Origin: a virus | Reading direction: 5' to 3' (one strand) | IMG/VR virus record: IMGVR_UViG_3300011116_001261 | Coordinates: 1 to 34,183 of that record | DNA: 34,183 bases | Shown here: positions 22,463 to 28,837 of the stretch, piece by piece | Layout of the letters: each line of letters begins with the position of its first letter | Position numbering within the stretch: position 1 is the stretch's first letter | The notes under the pieces: model-generated | The model's input: the letters and a program-made list of their open reading frames with translations, nothing else | Databases searched by the model: none | What the model was told of the DNA's origin: nothing | Translations under genes and position numbers: made by a program

Positions 22463-22732
22463 TCATTCACAAATTTCCAAATTTGCTCTCTTCGAGAGCA
22501 ACTCGACCTTGTCAGCCATGCACCAACCCGTCTCGCCAGAAGTCAAAACTTTAATCCACAGCGTTTGCATCACGTCAGACGGCAGCAGCGACGGATGCAA
22601 AATCTCAATAATCGTCCCAGAACTATTCTGGTGCCACGTAGACAAGTTGTCTCTCGCCCACTCCATCTTATTCAAGTGCGGAAATAAAGTTATAAAACAA
22701 AACTTAGGACGAACCAAATCTCCCGTTCTCAA
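22463..22732 (-). CDS. SH3-barrel-like paralogue E, 89 residues
   Basis: I chose the TTG at 22732, giving MRTGDLVRP, which aligns with the other family starts (MKPGDIVVP, MIPGDLVIV). A GGAGA site lies 11 bases upstream. A GTG at 22771 would sit on the expected transcription start of the TATAAT box at 22777-22782. The protein has N-S-S-G-T-I-I-E-I and W-I-K-V-L-T-S-G-E-T-G-W-C-M-A-D-K-V-E-L-L, the clearest barrel ending of the family. Function unknown. Confidence 0.65.
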   Translation of the reverse strand: MRTGDLVRPKFCFITLFPHLNKMEWARDNLSTWHQNSSGTIIEILHPSLLPSDVMQTLWIKVLTSGETGWCMADKVELLSKRANLEICE

Positions 22733-22776
22733 ATCTGTATAATTCTCCACGCAAATACGAATCGAGGGCACGTAAA

Positions 22777-22782
22777 ATTATA
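22777..22782 (-). promoter_or_regulatory. -10 box (TATAAT) upstream of paralogue E
   Basis: Minus strand TATAAT within GTATCGTATAATTTTACG. No good -35 at 17 bases; TCTAAA lies 19 bases upstream. It leaves a leader of about 37 bases before the TTG start. Confidence 0.45.
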
Positions 22783-22822
22783 CGATACCCTCTCTCCGTC
22801 GTTTAGACTAAAACTATTTAAT

Positions 22823-23536
22823 TCACTTCACGTCAATCTTTTTCACGTCGTTAATCGCCCGAAACTTACCATCAGGCGAATCCTTCACAATGACTAAACC
22901 AACTCTCTTCGAGAGACGCTCCTCGAGCCGCGTCTTCTGTCTTGCAGAATCTTCAACAAGCCTCTGCTCAGTCTTCACTAAAAGCGACTTGTAAAACGCA
23001 AACCGTCCAGCAACTCCCGGCCAATCGCAACTATTCGCGCCACCGTAAATCGCCATCGCGCCATAAATCGTGCTGCACCGATTCATTCCCATCGACAAAT
23101 ATCTCACTGCGACGTTCGCAGAAATCGTCGTCGACTCAAGAGACGCAGTCTTCATCTTCGAATACTCGTCAGCACCAACCAAACCCGTCCGCTGAATCTG
23201 CCACGGCGAACGAGCCAAATGCACAATATTTCCACGCACAATTATCGAATCACACTGCTGCGGCATACACTTGCCCTCGTGCACATTCTTCGCAAATCCA
23301 GACTCCCAAAATCCCTTCGTCACCAAAAGAAGCCCAAGATCACGCTTACTCCCATTCCACACCTTCTTGCACTCAGGCACAGCATACGCGTCAGAACACG
23401 TCGCCTTAGAAGATGCATCATCAATCGCTTGTGCTACTATTTCCATACGCCCAGTCCTCTCAACCCACGTCTCATTATCAGAATACGATGGCTGAAGACT
23501 CAACAAAACTAGTGTTATATATTGAATAAAAGTCAT
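22823..23536 (-). CDS. secreted lysozyme-like / lytic transglycosylase-like protein
   Basis: I chose ATG 23536 (MTFIQYITLVLLSLQPSYS), which gives a signal peptide. The 237-residue protein has W-N-G-S ... L-L-L-V-T-K-G-F-W-E-S-G-F (Glu78 as candidate catalytic acid) and H-E-G-K-C-M-P-Q-Q-C-D. Next come A-R-S-P-W-Q-I-Q-R-T and Y-G-G-A-N-S-C-D-W-P-G-V. The E-S-x-F ... W-Q-I/L-Q arrangement is that of lysozyme-like peptidoglycan-cleaving folds, and I recall very similar Cys-containing proteins in Myxococcota. It probably acts on peptidoglycan in the periplasm. The last 50 residues are a charged helix. The promoter at 23547-23575 lies directly upstream. Confidence 0.7.
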   Translation of the reverse strand: MTFIQYITLVLLSLQPSYSDNETWVERTGRMEIVAQAIDDASSKATCSDAYAVPECKKVWNGSKRDLGLLLVTKGFWESGFAKNVHEGKCMPQQCDSIIVRGNIVHLARSPWQIQRTGLVGADEYSKMKTASLESTTISANVAVRYLSMGMNRCSTIYGAMAIYGGANSCDWPGVAGRFAFYKSLLVKTEQRLVEDSARQKTRLEERLSKRVGLVIVKDSPDGKFRAINDVKKIDVK

Positions 23537-23546
23537 AGCGAGTCTA

Positions 23547-23575
23547 CATATACCACATTGTGGGCAATTGTACAA
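23547..23575 (-). promoter_or_regulatory. promoter with embedded imperfect palindrome, upstream of the lysozyme-like gene
   Basis: Minus strand TTGTAC (-35) and TATATG (-10) are 17 bases apart. The spacer holds CCACATTGTGG (23553-23563, imperfect palindrome) and the -35 overlaps ATTGTACAAT. This could be an operator. The -10 ends 10 bases before the ATG. Confidence 0.5.
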
Positions 23576-23620
23576 TCAAGTCCGTCATTTTTTTGAGTTC
23601 ATCGATGATTTTTTAAAAAA

Positions 23621-23660
23621 TTGCCAAAGGCGAAACTCTCAAGCAACCGCCGCATGGCGG
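23621..23660 (-). terminator. possible terminator region of malate synthase
   Basis: The 183-base gap 23576-23758 contains a GC hairpin (CCGCC 23647-23651 with GGCGG 23656-23660). On the minus strand it is followed by a small GCC-TTT-GGC stem running into AATTTTTT. I regard this as a weak composite terminator. Nothing else is seen in the gap. Confidence 0.45.
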
Positions 23661-23758
23661 CGGGCGAGAGGCCCTCACAATACAATTCAAATCAACAGAA
23701 TCCTCGCTGGATTAATTCTCTTAATTCGAAAAACCAATCATCCGGTCGAATTAATCTA

Positions 23759-25306
23759 TTAAAACTTCGGCTTAGACAAGATCCCGTACGCATCACCAAT
23801 CATAAACTCTGAAATAGCTGGACTTATCACCGATCTGACGAGCAGATCAACAGCTTCGGGTCGGGGCGCCCAGCCCTCGGCGACTAGCGCCGCGGTCTCG
23901 CCCCGAACGACAGCATCAATCAAATCAACTGTCACCACCCGACCATCATCCAACACGGCACGCCTCGCCACCCACTGCCACAACATCGACCTCGACACCT
24001 CGGCCGTCGCAGCATCCTCCATCTTCCCGTCTATCGCAACGCAACCGTTCCCGTCCAACCACGACGACACGTACTTCAACGACGACCGCACGAGCTCCCG
24101 CAAACCCTCTTCCGTCCGCGGCCCCACCGGCGCGGTCGAGACGACGCTCAAATCCAACACGTCGCCCGGCGGCACGTTCCACAACTGCTCGACGCGCAAA
24201 CCCAACCTCGACTCCCACGCCTCCATCGCCACGGGCACGAGATCAGGATGCGCAACCCAAGTTCCATCGTGCCCCACAGCCACCTCCCGATCCTTGTCCC
24301 GCCTCACAGCCTCAACAGCAGCAGCAGCCGCAACGGGATCCTTTCGACTCGGCACGTGCGCAGCCATGCCACCAATCGCGTGAGCACCACGAGTGTGACA
24401 CACCCGAACAACCCACCGAGAATACTCAGACAACGCCGGCGAATCCATCGTCACGCTAGACCGATCAGGCAGGACGTACCCGCCCTCTCTAGACAACGTC
24501 TTCACGCAAGAAAAAATGTAGTCCCACCGACCCACGTTCAACCCCGTCGCCCGCGTCCGCAACGTCCATAAGATGTTCTCGGCACGAATAAGTCCAGGCA
24601 ACGTCTCGATCAACGCAGTGCAACGAATCACACCCTCATTCAACCTCAAACGACCCTCCACCCAATCCAACACGATATTCCACCACCGCGCCTCCAACTC
24701 GGTCTCCATCTTCGGAAGATACAGGTAGGGCCCAGAACCCACATCCAACAACTCCCGAGCATTCCACCACAAAAAGAGTCCAACATCCACGAGACAAGCA
24801 GGGGCGGGCTCTCCATCAACCTCCCAGTGCTTCTCCAACAAGTGCAACCCTCGAGGCCGAAAATGCAGAACAGCAACTCGACTGTTCAACGGAACATCGC
24901 CACCAATCCCGCCTCGACCCAACGTCCGCCGAGAAATTCCCGTCAAAGTCGACTGCGTCCGAAGAACATTGTCCCACGTCGGCGACAACGCATCCTCACC
25001 ATCGACCATGTACCCAGAAGCTCCGCTGTTCAACGCTCGCGCAGCCATCCGAGGATCCACAGCGGGTCCCGTGATCTCCACACGACGATCCAACAAGTCC
25101 CGAGGAGCTCGCGGCACCCTCCACCCACGATCAAACACCTCAAGAGGACTCGGAAGAGCGGCGACAGCCGCGAGATGCCCACGCGGATCACGTCGTAGCT
25201 CCTCGCGCCGACGCAGGAGACTAGCCCAGTCGCGCCGAAACGCACGAACAAGATCATCAACAAAATTCGTCGACCACGGATCAATAATTGAACTACTAGA
25301 AAGCAT
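23759..25306 (-). CDS. aceB: malate synthase A
   Basis: Condenses glyoxylate with acetyl-CoA to malate, the second step of the glyoxylate bypass. At 515 residues it is full length (E. coli AceB is about 530). Motifs in order: VDGEDALSPTW (101-111), HFRPRG (148-153), LIETLPG (232-238, metal-binding Glu234), GRWDYIFS (259-266, Asp262), IGGMAA (311-316), GHDGTWVAHP (345-354) and MEDAATAE (429-436, catalytic Asp431). All catalytic residues are present. I start at ATG 25306 because GGGAG lies 5 bases upstream; an in-frame TTG 12 bases earlier overlaps that site. It is much more GC- and Arg-rich than aceA, so the two may have separate origins. It diverges from the next plus-strand gene by 69 bases. 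Confidence 0.95.
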   Translation of the reverse strand: MLSSSSIIDPWSTNFVDDLVRAFRRDWASLLRRREELRRDPRGHLAAVAALPSPLEVFDRGWRVPRAPRDLLDRRVEITGPAVDPRMAARALNSGASGYMVDGEDALSPTWDNVLRTQSTLTGISRRTLGRGGIGGDVPLNSRVAVLHFRPRGLHLLEKHWEVDGEPAPACLVDVGLFLWWNARELLDVGSGPYLYLPKMETELEARWWNIVLDWVEGRLRLNEGVIRCTALIETLPGLIRAENILWTLRTRATGLNVGRWDYIFSCVKTLSREGGYVLPDRSSVTMDSPALSEYSRWVVRVCHTRGAHAIGGMAAHVPSRKDPVAAAAAVEAVRRDKDREVAVGHDGTWVAHPDLVPVAMEAWESRLGLRVEQLWNVPPGDVLDLSVVSTAPVGPRTEEGLRELVRSSLKYVSSWLDGNGCVAIDGKMEDAATAEVSRSMLWQWVARRAVLDDGRVVTVDLIDAVVRGETAALVAEGWAPRPEAVDLLVRSVISPAISEFMIGDAYGILSKPKF

Positions 25307-25375
25307 AACGTCTCCCAACCATTATAATTACTTCGACCACGAGATGTACACCCTCGCGTCAAAGAATTTACTCAG

Positions 25376-25852
25376 ATGAAACACACACAAAATCAACTCC
25401 GACAGTTCGTGAGAGAAACACTCGAAGAAATGCGGAGAAAGAACCGCCCGAGGCGCCGCAGGACAGCCACAGAATTAGAAGGAAACCTCGACGCCGCGTG
25501 GTCGCCCTCGCCCCTCGCGGAACCTCGAGGAAACAACATCAGAGAGACGGACTCTGCAGGACCGGGCGTCAACACAGACCCAACAACGTCCAAGGTCCCC
25601 TACGAAGACTACAAGATCCAAAGAGGCGTCGACATCCACAGCTACTGGTACGCGTCTCCCGGAGACAAAGCGACTGGAGGGGACCCGGGCAGACCAGACG
25701 ATCCAGCTGCCTACATCGGAATGAAAGCGCCCAGCGGAGAAGCCCCCGAGGGGAAACCCGCCACGGAATCACAAGAAACCAGAAACCTCCCAACCCTCGA
25801 AGAAGACGACCCCCAAAATGAATGGGGCGGCGCGCACCACAGACCCACCTGA
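25376..25852 (+). CDS. 158-residue disordered phage protein with N-terminal LRxFVRE motif
   Basis: Starts MKHTQNQLRQFVRETLEEM, related to the N-terminus of the 17472 gene, then an Arg-rich patch (KNRPRRRR). The rest is polar, Pro/Gly/Asp/Glu-rich and probably disordered, with a few aromatic anchors (YEDYKIQRG, IHSYWYASPG, AAYIGM). Such proteins in large phages are often packaged or scaffold-associated. It is the only plus-strand gene after 18.4 kb and diverges from aceB. Confidence 0.65.
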   Translation: MKHTQNQLRQFVRETLEEMRRKNRPRRRRTATELEGNLDAAWSPSPLAEPRGNNIRETDSAGPGVNTDPTTSKVPYEDYKIQRGVDIHSYWYASPGDKATGGDPGRPDDPAAYIGMKAPSGEAPEGKPATESQETRNLPTLEEDDPQNEWGGAHHRPT

Positions 25853-25854
25853 CG

Positions 25855-25884
25855 CAAAAAAGAAAGGGCCTCGACGAGAGACCC
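25855..25884 (-). terminator. Rho-independent terminator for the 25918-26151 gene
   Basis: Minus strand: GGGTCTC pairs with GAGGCCC (one G-U pair, loop TCGTC) and is followed by TTTCTTTTTT. It lies between the converging genes, 33 bases after the minus-strand stop. Confidence 0.8.
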
Positions 25885-25917
25885 TCTCACCACACAACCA
25901 CTGAGCGCCTGCGGACG

Positions 25918-26151
25918 TCAGCTGACAACTTGATCAAATTCTTCGAGATCACCCTCGTCGAGAGGCGCACCACTCGTCGGCGACGGCTCGGTCGGGACAC
26001 AAATCTCCTCGTCGAGAAGAAGAAGCGGCGCGGGATCCGGCGGCACCACCACGACCCGAAGCTTTCGGAGAGCTGTCTTCAGCTCTCTCCGAACAGCAGC
26101 TCGAACTTCTTCTCGAATGTAGCGCCGCGTCGTCGCGTCGATGGGTCTCAT
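25918..26151 (-). CDS. 77-residue protein with N-terminal xRRYIREEV motif
   Basis: Begins MRPIDATTRRYIREEVRAAV followed by a basic helix (RRELKTALRKLR), then a Pro-rich and acidic tail. The N-terminal helix is related to those of the genes at 17472 and 25376. The ATG is preceded by TATTTA after 6 bases, again the leaderless layout. A shifted frame in the same region (25949-26158) is less likely because this frame carries the shared motif. It is followed by a clean terminator. Confidence 0.6.
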   Translation of the reverse strand: MRPIDATTRRYIREEVRAAVRRELKTALRKLRVVVVPPDPAPLLLLDEEICVPTEPSPTSGAPLDEGDLEEFDQVVS

Positions 26152-26223
26152 GACTCATAAATATCTCAACAATCTAGAAGTGCTGCAGTTTTGGACCACA
26201 AAGTCGAGCCCGAGCATTTTCTG

Positions 26224-26250
26224 ACCAAAAATTTCCCGGGAATTTTTTGC
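26224..26250. repeat. AT/GC palindrome copy 1 (around CCCGGG)
   Basis: AAAAATTTCCCGGGAATTTT centred near 26237 is self-complementary but for one base. A second copy lies at 26651-26677; the two flank the gene 26293-26631. Confidence 0.6.
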
Positions 26251-26292
26251 AACCGAGAGACCAAGGAACGAAATCCTGCGCCAGGAAACGAG

Positions 26293-26631
26293 TCACGGGG
26301 TCACGCGGAAGCCACCGTGGAGCTCAATCACAACAGCAACGAGATCGATCGGCACGTACAGATACACCGTGTCTGTCCACGAACCAGGAGATTCTGCGTA
26401 CTCGAAAAGAAGCGGCTCGATCACGTTAGGATACCCAACCTCTACTGAGTCCCACGGGCCCGTGCTGTTCTTCGGGAGACAAAAATGCATCTCCGACGCC
26501 TGGACAGACATAGTAAAACCATCAGCGCAGACAACTCTCGTAACGAACGCCGGTCCCGTGGTGCTCCGGCTCGTCAAATGACGCATGAGCGCTTCTTTGT
26601 GAATCGCGTGTGTGGGCTCGCTTGAGTTCAT
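26293..26631 (-). CDS. 112-residue conserved-looking phage protein, function unknown
   Basis: I start at ATG 26631 (MNSSEPTHAIHKEALMRHL), since the reading frame upstream runs through the palindromic region. The body has V-C-A-D-G-F-T-M-S-V-Q-A-S-E-M-H-F-C, V-E-V-G-Y-P-N-V-I-E-P-L-L and T-V-Y-L-Y-V-P-I-D-L-V-A-V-V-I-E-L-H-G-G. I recall this combination from proteins common in many tailed phages, never given a function. Two Cys and a His may bind a metal. It has no obvious ribosome-binding site and no array-type promoter, and sits between two copies of a palindrome. Confidence 0.7.
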   Translation of the reverse strand: MNSSEPTHAIHKEALMRHLTSRSTTGPAFVTRVVCADGFTMSVQASEMHFCLPKNSTGPWDSVEVGYPNVIEPLLFEYAESPGSWTDTVYLYVPIDLVAVVIELHGGFRVTP

Positions 26632-26650
26632 CTTGAGGGACTTTTCTGTT

Positions 26651-26677
26651 GGGAAATTTTCCCGGGAAATTTTTGTG
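26651..26677. repeat. AT/GC palindrome copy 2 (around CCCGGG)
   Basis: GGGAAATTTTCCCGGGAAAT and following TTTTG repeat the element at 26224-26250. On the minus strand this copy lies about 20 bases upstream of the ATG at 26631. Confidence 0.6.
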
Positions 26678-26720
26678 TGGCCATAGCCCGACCCCGCGCC
26701 GCATTGTTCTACACACCTTG

Positions 26721-26815
26721 TACGGGGGCGGGGGGCGCCCCCTCTGCAGAGGCCCTTTTTAGGGGGCTCTAAGGGGGCCCTTCGAGGCTCTCCCGGAGGG
26801 GGCCCCGCGGGTCTC
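26721..26815. repeat. cluster of GC-rich palindromes between the two architectural halves
   Basis: In about 95 bases there are two overlapping perfect 12-bp palindromes (GGGGGCGCCCCC at 26731-26742 and CCTCTGCAGAGG at 26741-26752). There are also AAGGGGGCCCTT (26771-26782) and further G-run/C-run pairs up to GGGGCCCCGCGGG. Runs of five to six G alternate with C runs. It sits in a 193-base gene-free gap just where the promoter-per-gene array starts. A replication origin, packaging or terminator role is possible; I cannot choose. Confidence 0.6.
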
Positions 26816-26824
26816 TTTTTGAGC

Positions 26825-27025
26825 TTAGGCCGGCCGCTTGAAGACCTCATCCACCACGAAGTGGTCGGTCTCTCCCGTCTCCAGCCAGGTGTTGATGTCC
26901 CATCGGGCCGTGGTCTCCCCAAACCGCCGAGCGTCGTTGGGGTAGAACACGTGTTCTGCGTCGTTCCACTCGATGCGGAGTTCGGCGGAGAGGTATTCGA
27001 TGGGCTCGTTGGTGTCGTTGGTCAT
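26825..27025 (-). CDS. 66-residue early protein with C-terminal DIxxWLETG motif
   Basis: Acidic small protein whose end reads A-R-W-D-I-N-T-W-L-E-T-G-E-T-D-H-F-V-V. It shares this with the gene at 27892-28062 and, more loosely, 31644-31850. The first 35 residues look beta-rich (YLSAELRIEWNDAEHVFY). The array promoter directly precedes ATG 27025. Function unknown. Confidence 0.75.
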   Translation of the reverse strand: MTNDTNEPIEYLSAELRIEWNDAEHVFYPNDARRFGETTARWDINTWLETGETDHFVVDEVFKRPA

Positions 27026-27030
27026 GGTTT

Positions 27031-27060
27031 ATACTAACCTTTCTCCGCCGAACTTTGCAC
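27031..27060 (-). promoter_or_regulatory. array promoter (TGCAAA-17-TAGTAT)
   Basis: Minus strand TGCAAA, 17-base spacer ending GAAAGGT, TAGTAT, then 5 bases to ATG 27025. Confidence 0.75.
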
Positions 27061-27065
27061 TGGGT

Positions 27066-27097
27066 CCCGCCGGTTTGAGCGTGATCTCCCCGGTGGG
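27066..27097 (-). repeat. intergenic stem-loop, CCCACCGG family, copy 1
   Basis: Inverted repeat around the shared loop AGATCACGCTCAAA; stem CCACCGG/CCGGCGG with a G-U pair. It lies between the preceding stop and the next array promoter. No U-tract follows. Confidence 0.6.
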
Positions 27098-27109
27098 TTG
27101 GTGGTGGAG

Positions 27110-27421
27110 TCAGAAGAACAGACGACGAGGAATCTCCCGGATGCATTCCCCACCCGTGAGGAGGATGTCCATCATGAAGACCTTGGCATCATTGCTCATC
27201 GGGATGCCTCGGGACCCGACGATGATGAGGACGTCCCGGTACAGACCCGCACGGACCGTGTAACCCGGGTTCTCATCCTTGGACTTCAGGGGCTTCCAGG
27301 TCTTGATCATATCCAGGTACCCATCCACCTCCTTGGCGGACTTGCACTTCTTGAGACCTTTGCGGACCGTGTCACGGAGTTCTTGCGTGGTCATCGACTT
27401 GGTGTCCTTGATCTTTGCCAT
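27110..27421 (-). CDS. 103-residue basic early protein, unrecognised
   Basis: Starts MAKIKDTKSMTTQELRDTV; the first half is helical and Lys-rich (KKCKSAKEVDGYLDMIKTW). The second half has strands (VLIIVGSRGIPM) and a hydrophobic helix. ATG 27421 follows an array promoter after 6 bases. Reading through the promoter would add 12 meaningless residues, so I use the inner ATG. No family recognised. Confidence 0.75.
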   Translation of the reverse strand: MAKIKDTKSMTTQELRDTVRKGLKKCKSAKEVDGYLDMIKTWKPLKSKDENPGYTVRAGLYRDVLIIVGSRGIPMSNDAKVFMMDILLTGGECIREIPRRLFF

Positions 27422-27427
27422 GGTCTT

Positions 27428-27457
27428 ACTATAACCTTTTGAGTCGCGAGTTTGCAC
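27428..27457 (-). promoter_or_regulatory. array promoter (TGCAAA-17-TATAGT)
   Basis: Minus strand TGCAAA, spacer ending AAAAGGT, TATAGT, AAGACC, then ATG 27421. Confidence 0.8.
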
Positions 27458-27462
27458 TGGGT

Positions 27463-27494
27463 CCCACCGGTTTGAGCGTGATCTCCCCGGTGGG
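27463..27494 (-). repeat. intergenic stem-loop, CCCACCGG family, copy 2
   Basis: Perfect 8-bp stem CCCACCGG (27463-27470) with CCGGTGGG (27487-27494), 16-base loop nearly identical to copy 1. It lies directly beyond an array promoter. Confidence 0.7.
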
Positions 27495-27502
27495 TTGGTG
27501 GG

Positions 27503-27850
27503 TCACTCGGCCGAGAGGGCCTTGGTGAAGTCCCTGAAGCCGTTGGGGCCTAGGGTCAGGCGGAGGAGGTTGGCGAGGTGGGCTTTGTGGACCTCGAGCT
27601 TGGCGATGTTGACCTCCAGGTCCCGGAGGGTGGACCAACCCATGGGGGACCAACCGTCGCCGAGGTTGGACATTTCGTTGGCGAAGTTGGTGAACTTCCG
27701 TGCCATCGACTCCGAGTCGCGGATGATGACGTCCGTGAGGTAGTCGATCGTGTTGGACACGGTGAGGAGTTCGATGTGACCGGGGTTCCACTCCTTGGGG
27801 TCGGCGGGGATGAGGGTCATGAGAGCCGTTTCGTACTTGCCTTTTGCCAT
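27503..27850 (-). CDS. 115-residue helical early protein, unrecognised
   Basis: Mostly helical (ELLTVSNTIDYLTDVIIRD, VNIAKLEVHKAHLANLLRL) with a Gly/Trp loop (GDGWSPMGW). No Cys, signal or membrane segment. ATG 27850 is 6 bases after the -10 of an array promoter. No family recognised. Confidence 0.75.
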   Translation of the reverse strand: MAKGKYETALMTLIPADPKEWNPGHIELLTVSNTIDYLTDVIIRDSESMARKFTNFANEMSNLGDGWSPMGWSTLRDLEVNIAKLEVHKAHLANLLRLTLGPNGFRDFTKALSAE

Positions 27851-27856
27851 GGTCTT

Positions 27857-27886
27857 ACTATACCCCTTTCATCGGTGACTTTGCAC
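27857..27886 (-). promoter_or_regulatory. array promoter (TGCAAA-17-TATAGT)
   Basis: Minus strand TGCAAA, spacer ending GAAAGGGG, TATAGT, AAGACC, then ATG 27850. Confidence 0.8.
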
Positions 27887-27891
27887 CGCGA

Positions 27892-28062
27892 TCAGCGTTG
27901 AACAGTGACGATGGCCGGGACCGCGAAGTGGTCCGTGCGTCCGGTCTCCAGCCAGCGGTCGATGTCGTACTTGGCCATATAGTCCTCATCTGCCCGGATC
28001 TCGCCGGGGAAGATCGCGAGAGCGCAGTCGAAGAGGGCGTCGGGGTCGATGATGTTTTCCAT
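27892..28062 (-). CDS. 56-residue early protein with C-terminal DIDxWLETG motif
   Basis: Starts MENIIDPDALFDCALAIFPG and ends K-Y-D-I-D-R-W-L-E-T-G-R-T-D-H-F-A-V, matching the end of the 26825-27025 product. It is thus a second member of this small family. ATG 28062 lies 6 bases after an array promoter. Function unknown. Confidence 0.75.
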   Translation of the reverse strand: MENIIDPDALFDCALAIFPGEIRADEDYMAKYDIDRWLETGRTDHFAVPAIVTVQR

Positions 28063-28068
28063 GGTCTT

Positions 28069-28098
28069 AGTATAACCTTTCTCCGCCGAACTTTGCAC
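28069..28098 (-). promoter_or_regulatory. array promoter (TGCAAA-17-TATACT)
   Basis: Minus strand TGCAAA, spacer ending GAAAGGT, TATACT, AAGACC, then ATG 28062. Confidence 0.8.
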
Positions 28099-28106
28099 CG
28101 CGGGGG

Positions 28107-28382
28107 TCACTTTGCCTCAAAGCCGTTGACGGCACCCCGCCAGACGTGGAAGGGGATGTCGGTCCCAACCGGACGGGCCCAGTAGCGGCGCTTGCGGTCC
28201 GTCTTGAACTCGAGGTCGTCCCAGGTGCAGTTTTCAAATCCGGCCGGGATGTGGCTCGGATAGTGTTGCTTGTGGAAGGTCCAGTCGCCCTGGAAGATAT
28301 CCCAGACGTCCCCGATATCGGGGGTGGTCGGAATCCGCATGACTTTTTTCCAGTTTTCGAAACCCTTCGAGGTGTTTTCCAT
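28107..28382 (-). CDS. 91-residue Trp-rich early protein, unrecognised
   Basis: Contains six Trp residues and many charged ones (DIGDVWDIFQGDWTFHKQHY, RKRRYWARPVG), suggesting a compact beta fold. ATG 28382 follows an array promoter after 6 bases. No family recognised. Confidence 0.75.
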   Translation of the reverse strand: MENTSKGFENWKKVMRIPTTPDIGDVWDIFQGDWTFHKQHYPSHIPAGFENCTWDDLEFKTDRKRRYWARPVGTDIPFHVWRGAVNGFEAK

Positions 28383-28388
28383 GGTCTC

Positions 28389-28417
28389 AGTATAACCTTT
28401 TCGCCCGCGACTTTGCT
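28389..28417 (-). promoter_or_regulatory. array promoter variant (AGCAAA-17-TATACT)
   Basis: Minus strand AGCAAA, spacer ending AAAAGGT, TATACT, GAGACC (one change), then ATG 28382. Confidence 0.75.
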
Positions 28418-28421
28418 TGGA

Positions 28422-28452
28422 CCCGCCGGTTTGAAGTCATCGCCCCGGCGGG
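28422..28452 (-). repeat. intergenic stem-loop, CCCACCGG family, copy 3
   Basis: Perfect 8-bp stem CCCGCCGG (28422-28429) with CCGGCGGG (28445-28452). Both arms changed from A-T to G-C relative to copy 2, a compensatory change that supports selection for the stem. Confidence 0.7.
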
Positions 28453-28464
28453 TTAGTTAGACTG

Positions 28465-28758
28465 TCACTCGTATTCGCCGGCCCACACCGACTCGACCTG
28501 GTCATCGAGGTCTAGGTCGTTGACCGGGGTCCCTTGGTCTCTATTGATTCGGGCGATCAATTCCCTGAGGTCTTTCTTGGTCGTTTCGATTCGGACGGTC
28601 CACTGTTCCTCGTCCTCGTCATCGTTGTATTCCAGGGTGATGAGGCCTGCCTTCACCTTGGTGCCCTTGGCCAGGGTACCGACGAAGAAGGTGCTGATGG
28701 CGGCCCTGTCGTGGAAAGCTTCGCAGTTGTAACCGGTGCGGAGGTTGATGATTGCCAT
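28465..28758 (-). CDS. 97-residue acidic early protein, unrecognised
   Basis: Strand-rich N-terminal part (ISTFFVGTLAKGTKVKAGL, QWTVRIETTKKDL) and a very acidic C-terminus (NDLDLDDQVESVWAGEYE). A highly acidic surface can mimic DNA, but there is no direct evidence for that here. ATG 28758 follows a variant array promoter. Confidence 0.75.
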   Translation of the reverse strand: MAIINLRTGYNCEAFHDRAAISTFFVGTLAKGTKVKAGLITLEYNDDEDEEQWTVRIETTKKDLRELIARINRDQGTPVNDLDLDDQVESVWAGEYE

Positions 28759-28764
28759 GATTAG

Positions 28765-28794
28765 ATATTAACCTTTCTAGACCGAACTTTGTAC
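28765..28794 (-). promoter_or_regulatory. array promoter variant (TACAAA-17-TAATAT)
   Basis: Minus strand TACAAA, spacer ending GAAAGGT, TAATAT, then CTAATC and ATG 28758. Confidence 0.7.
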
Positions 28795-28837
28795 TGGGTG
28801 GAGAAACTTTTTCAGATGCCGATCTTGGCTGATGTCA

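Noticed and set aside
19000-27000. Contig chimera of two organisms
   Set aside because: The composition change is gradual, the 21118 promoter matches the array, and the N-terminal helix motif occurs on both sides. I keep one genome as the working view, though read mapping would be decisive.
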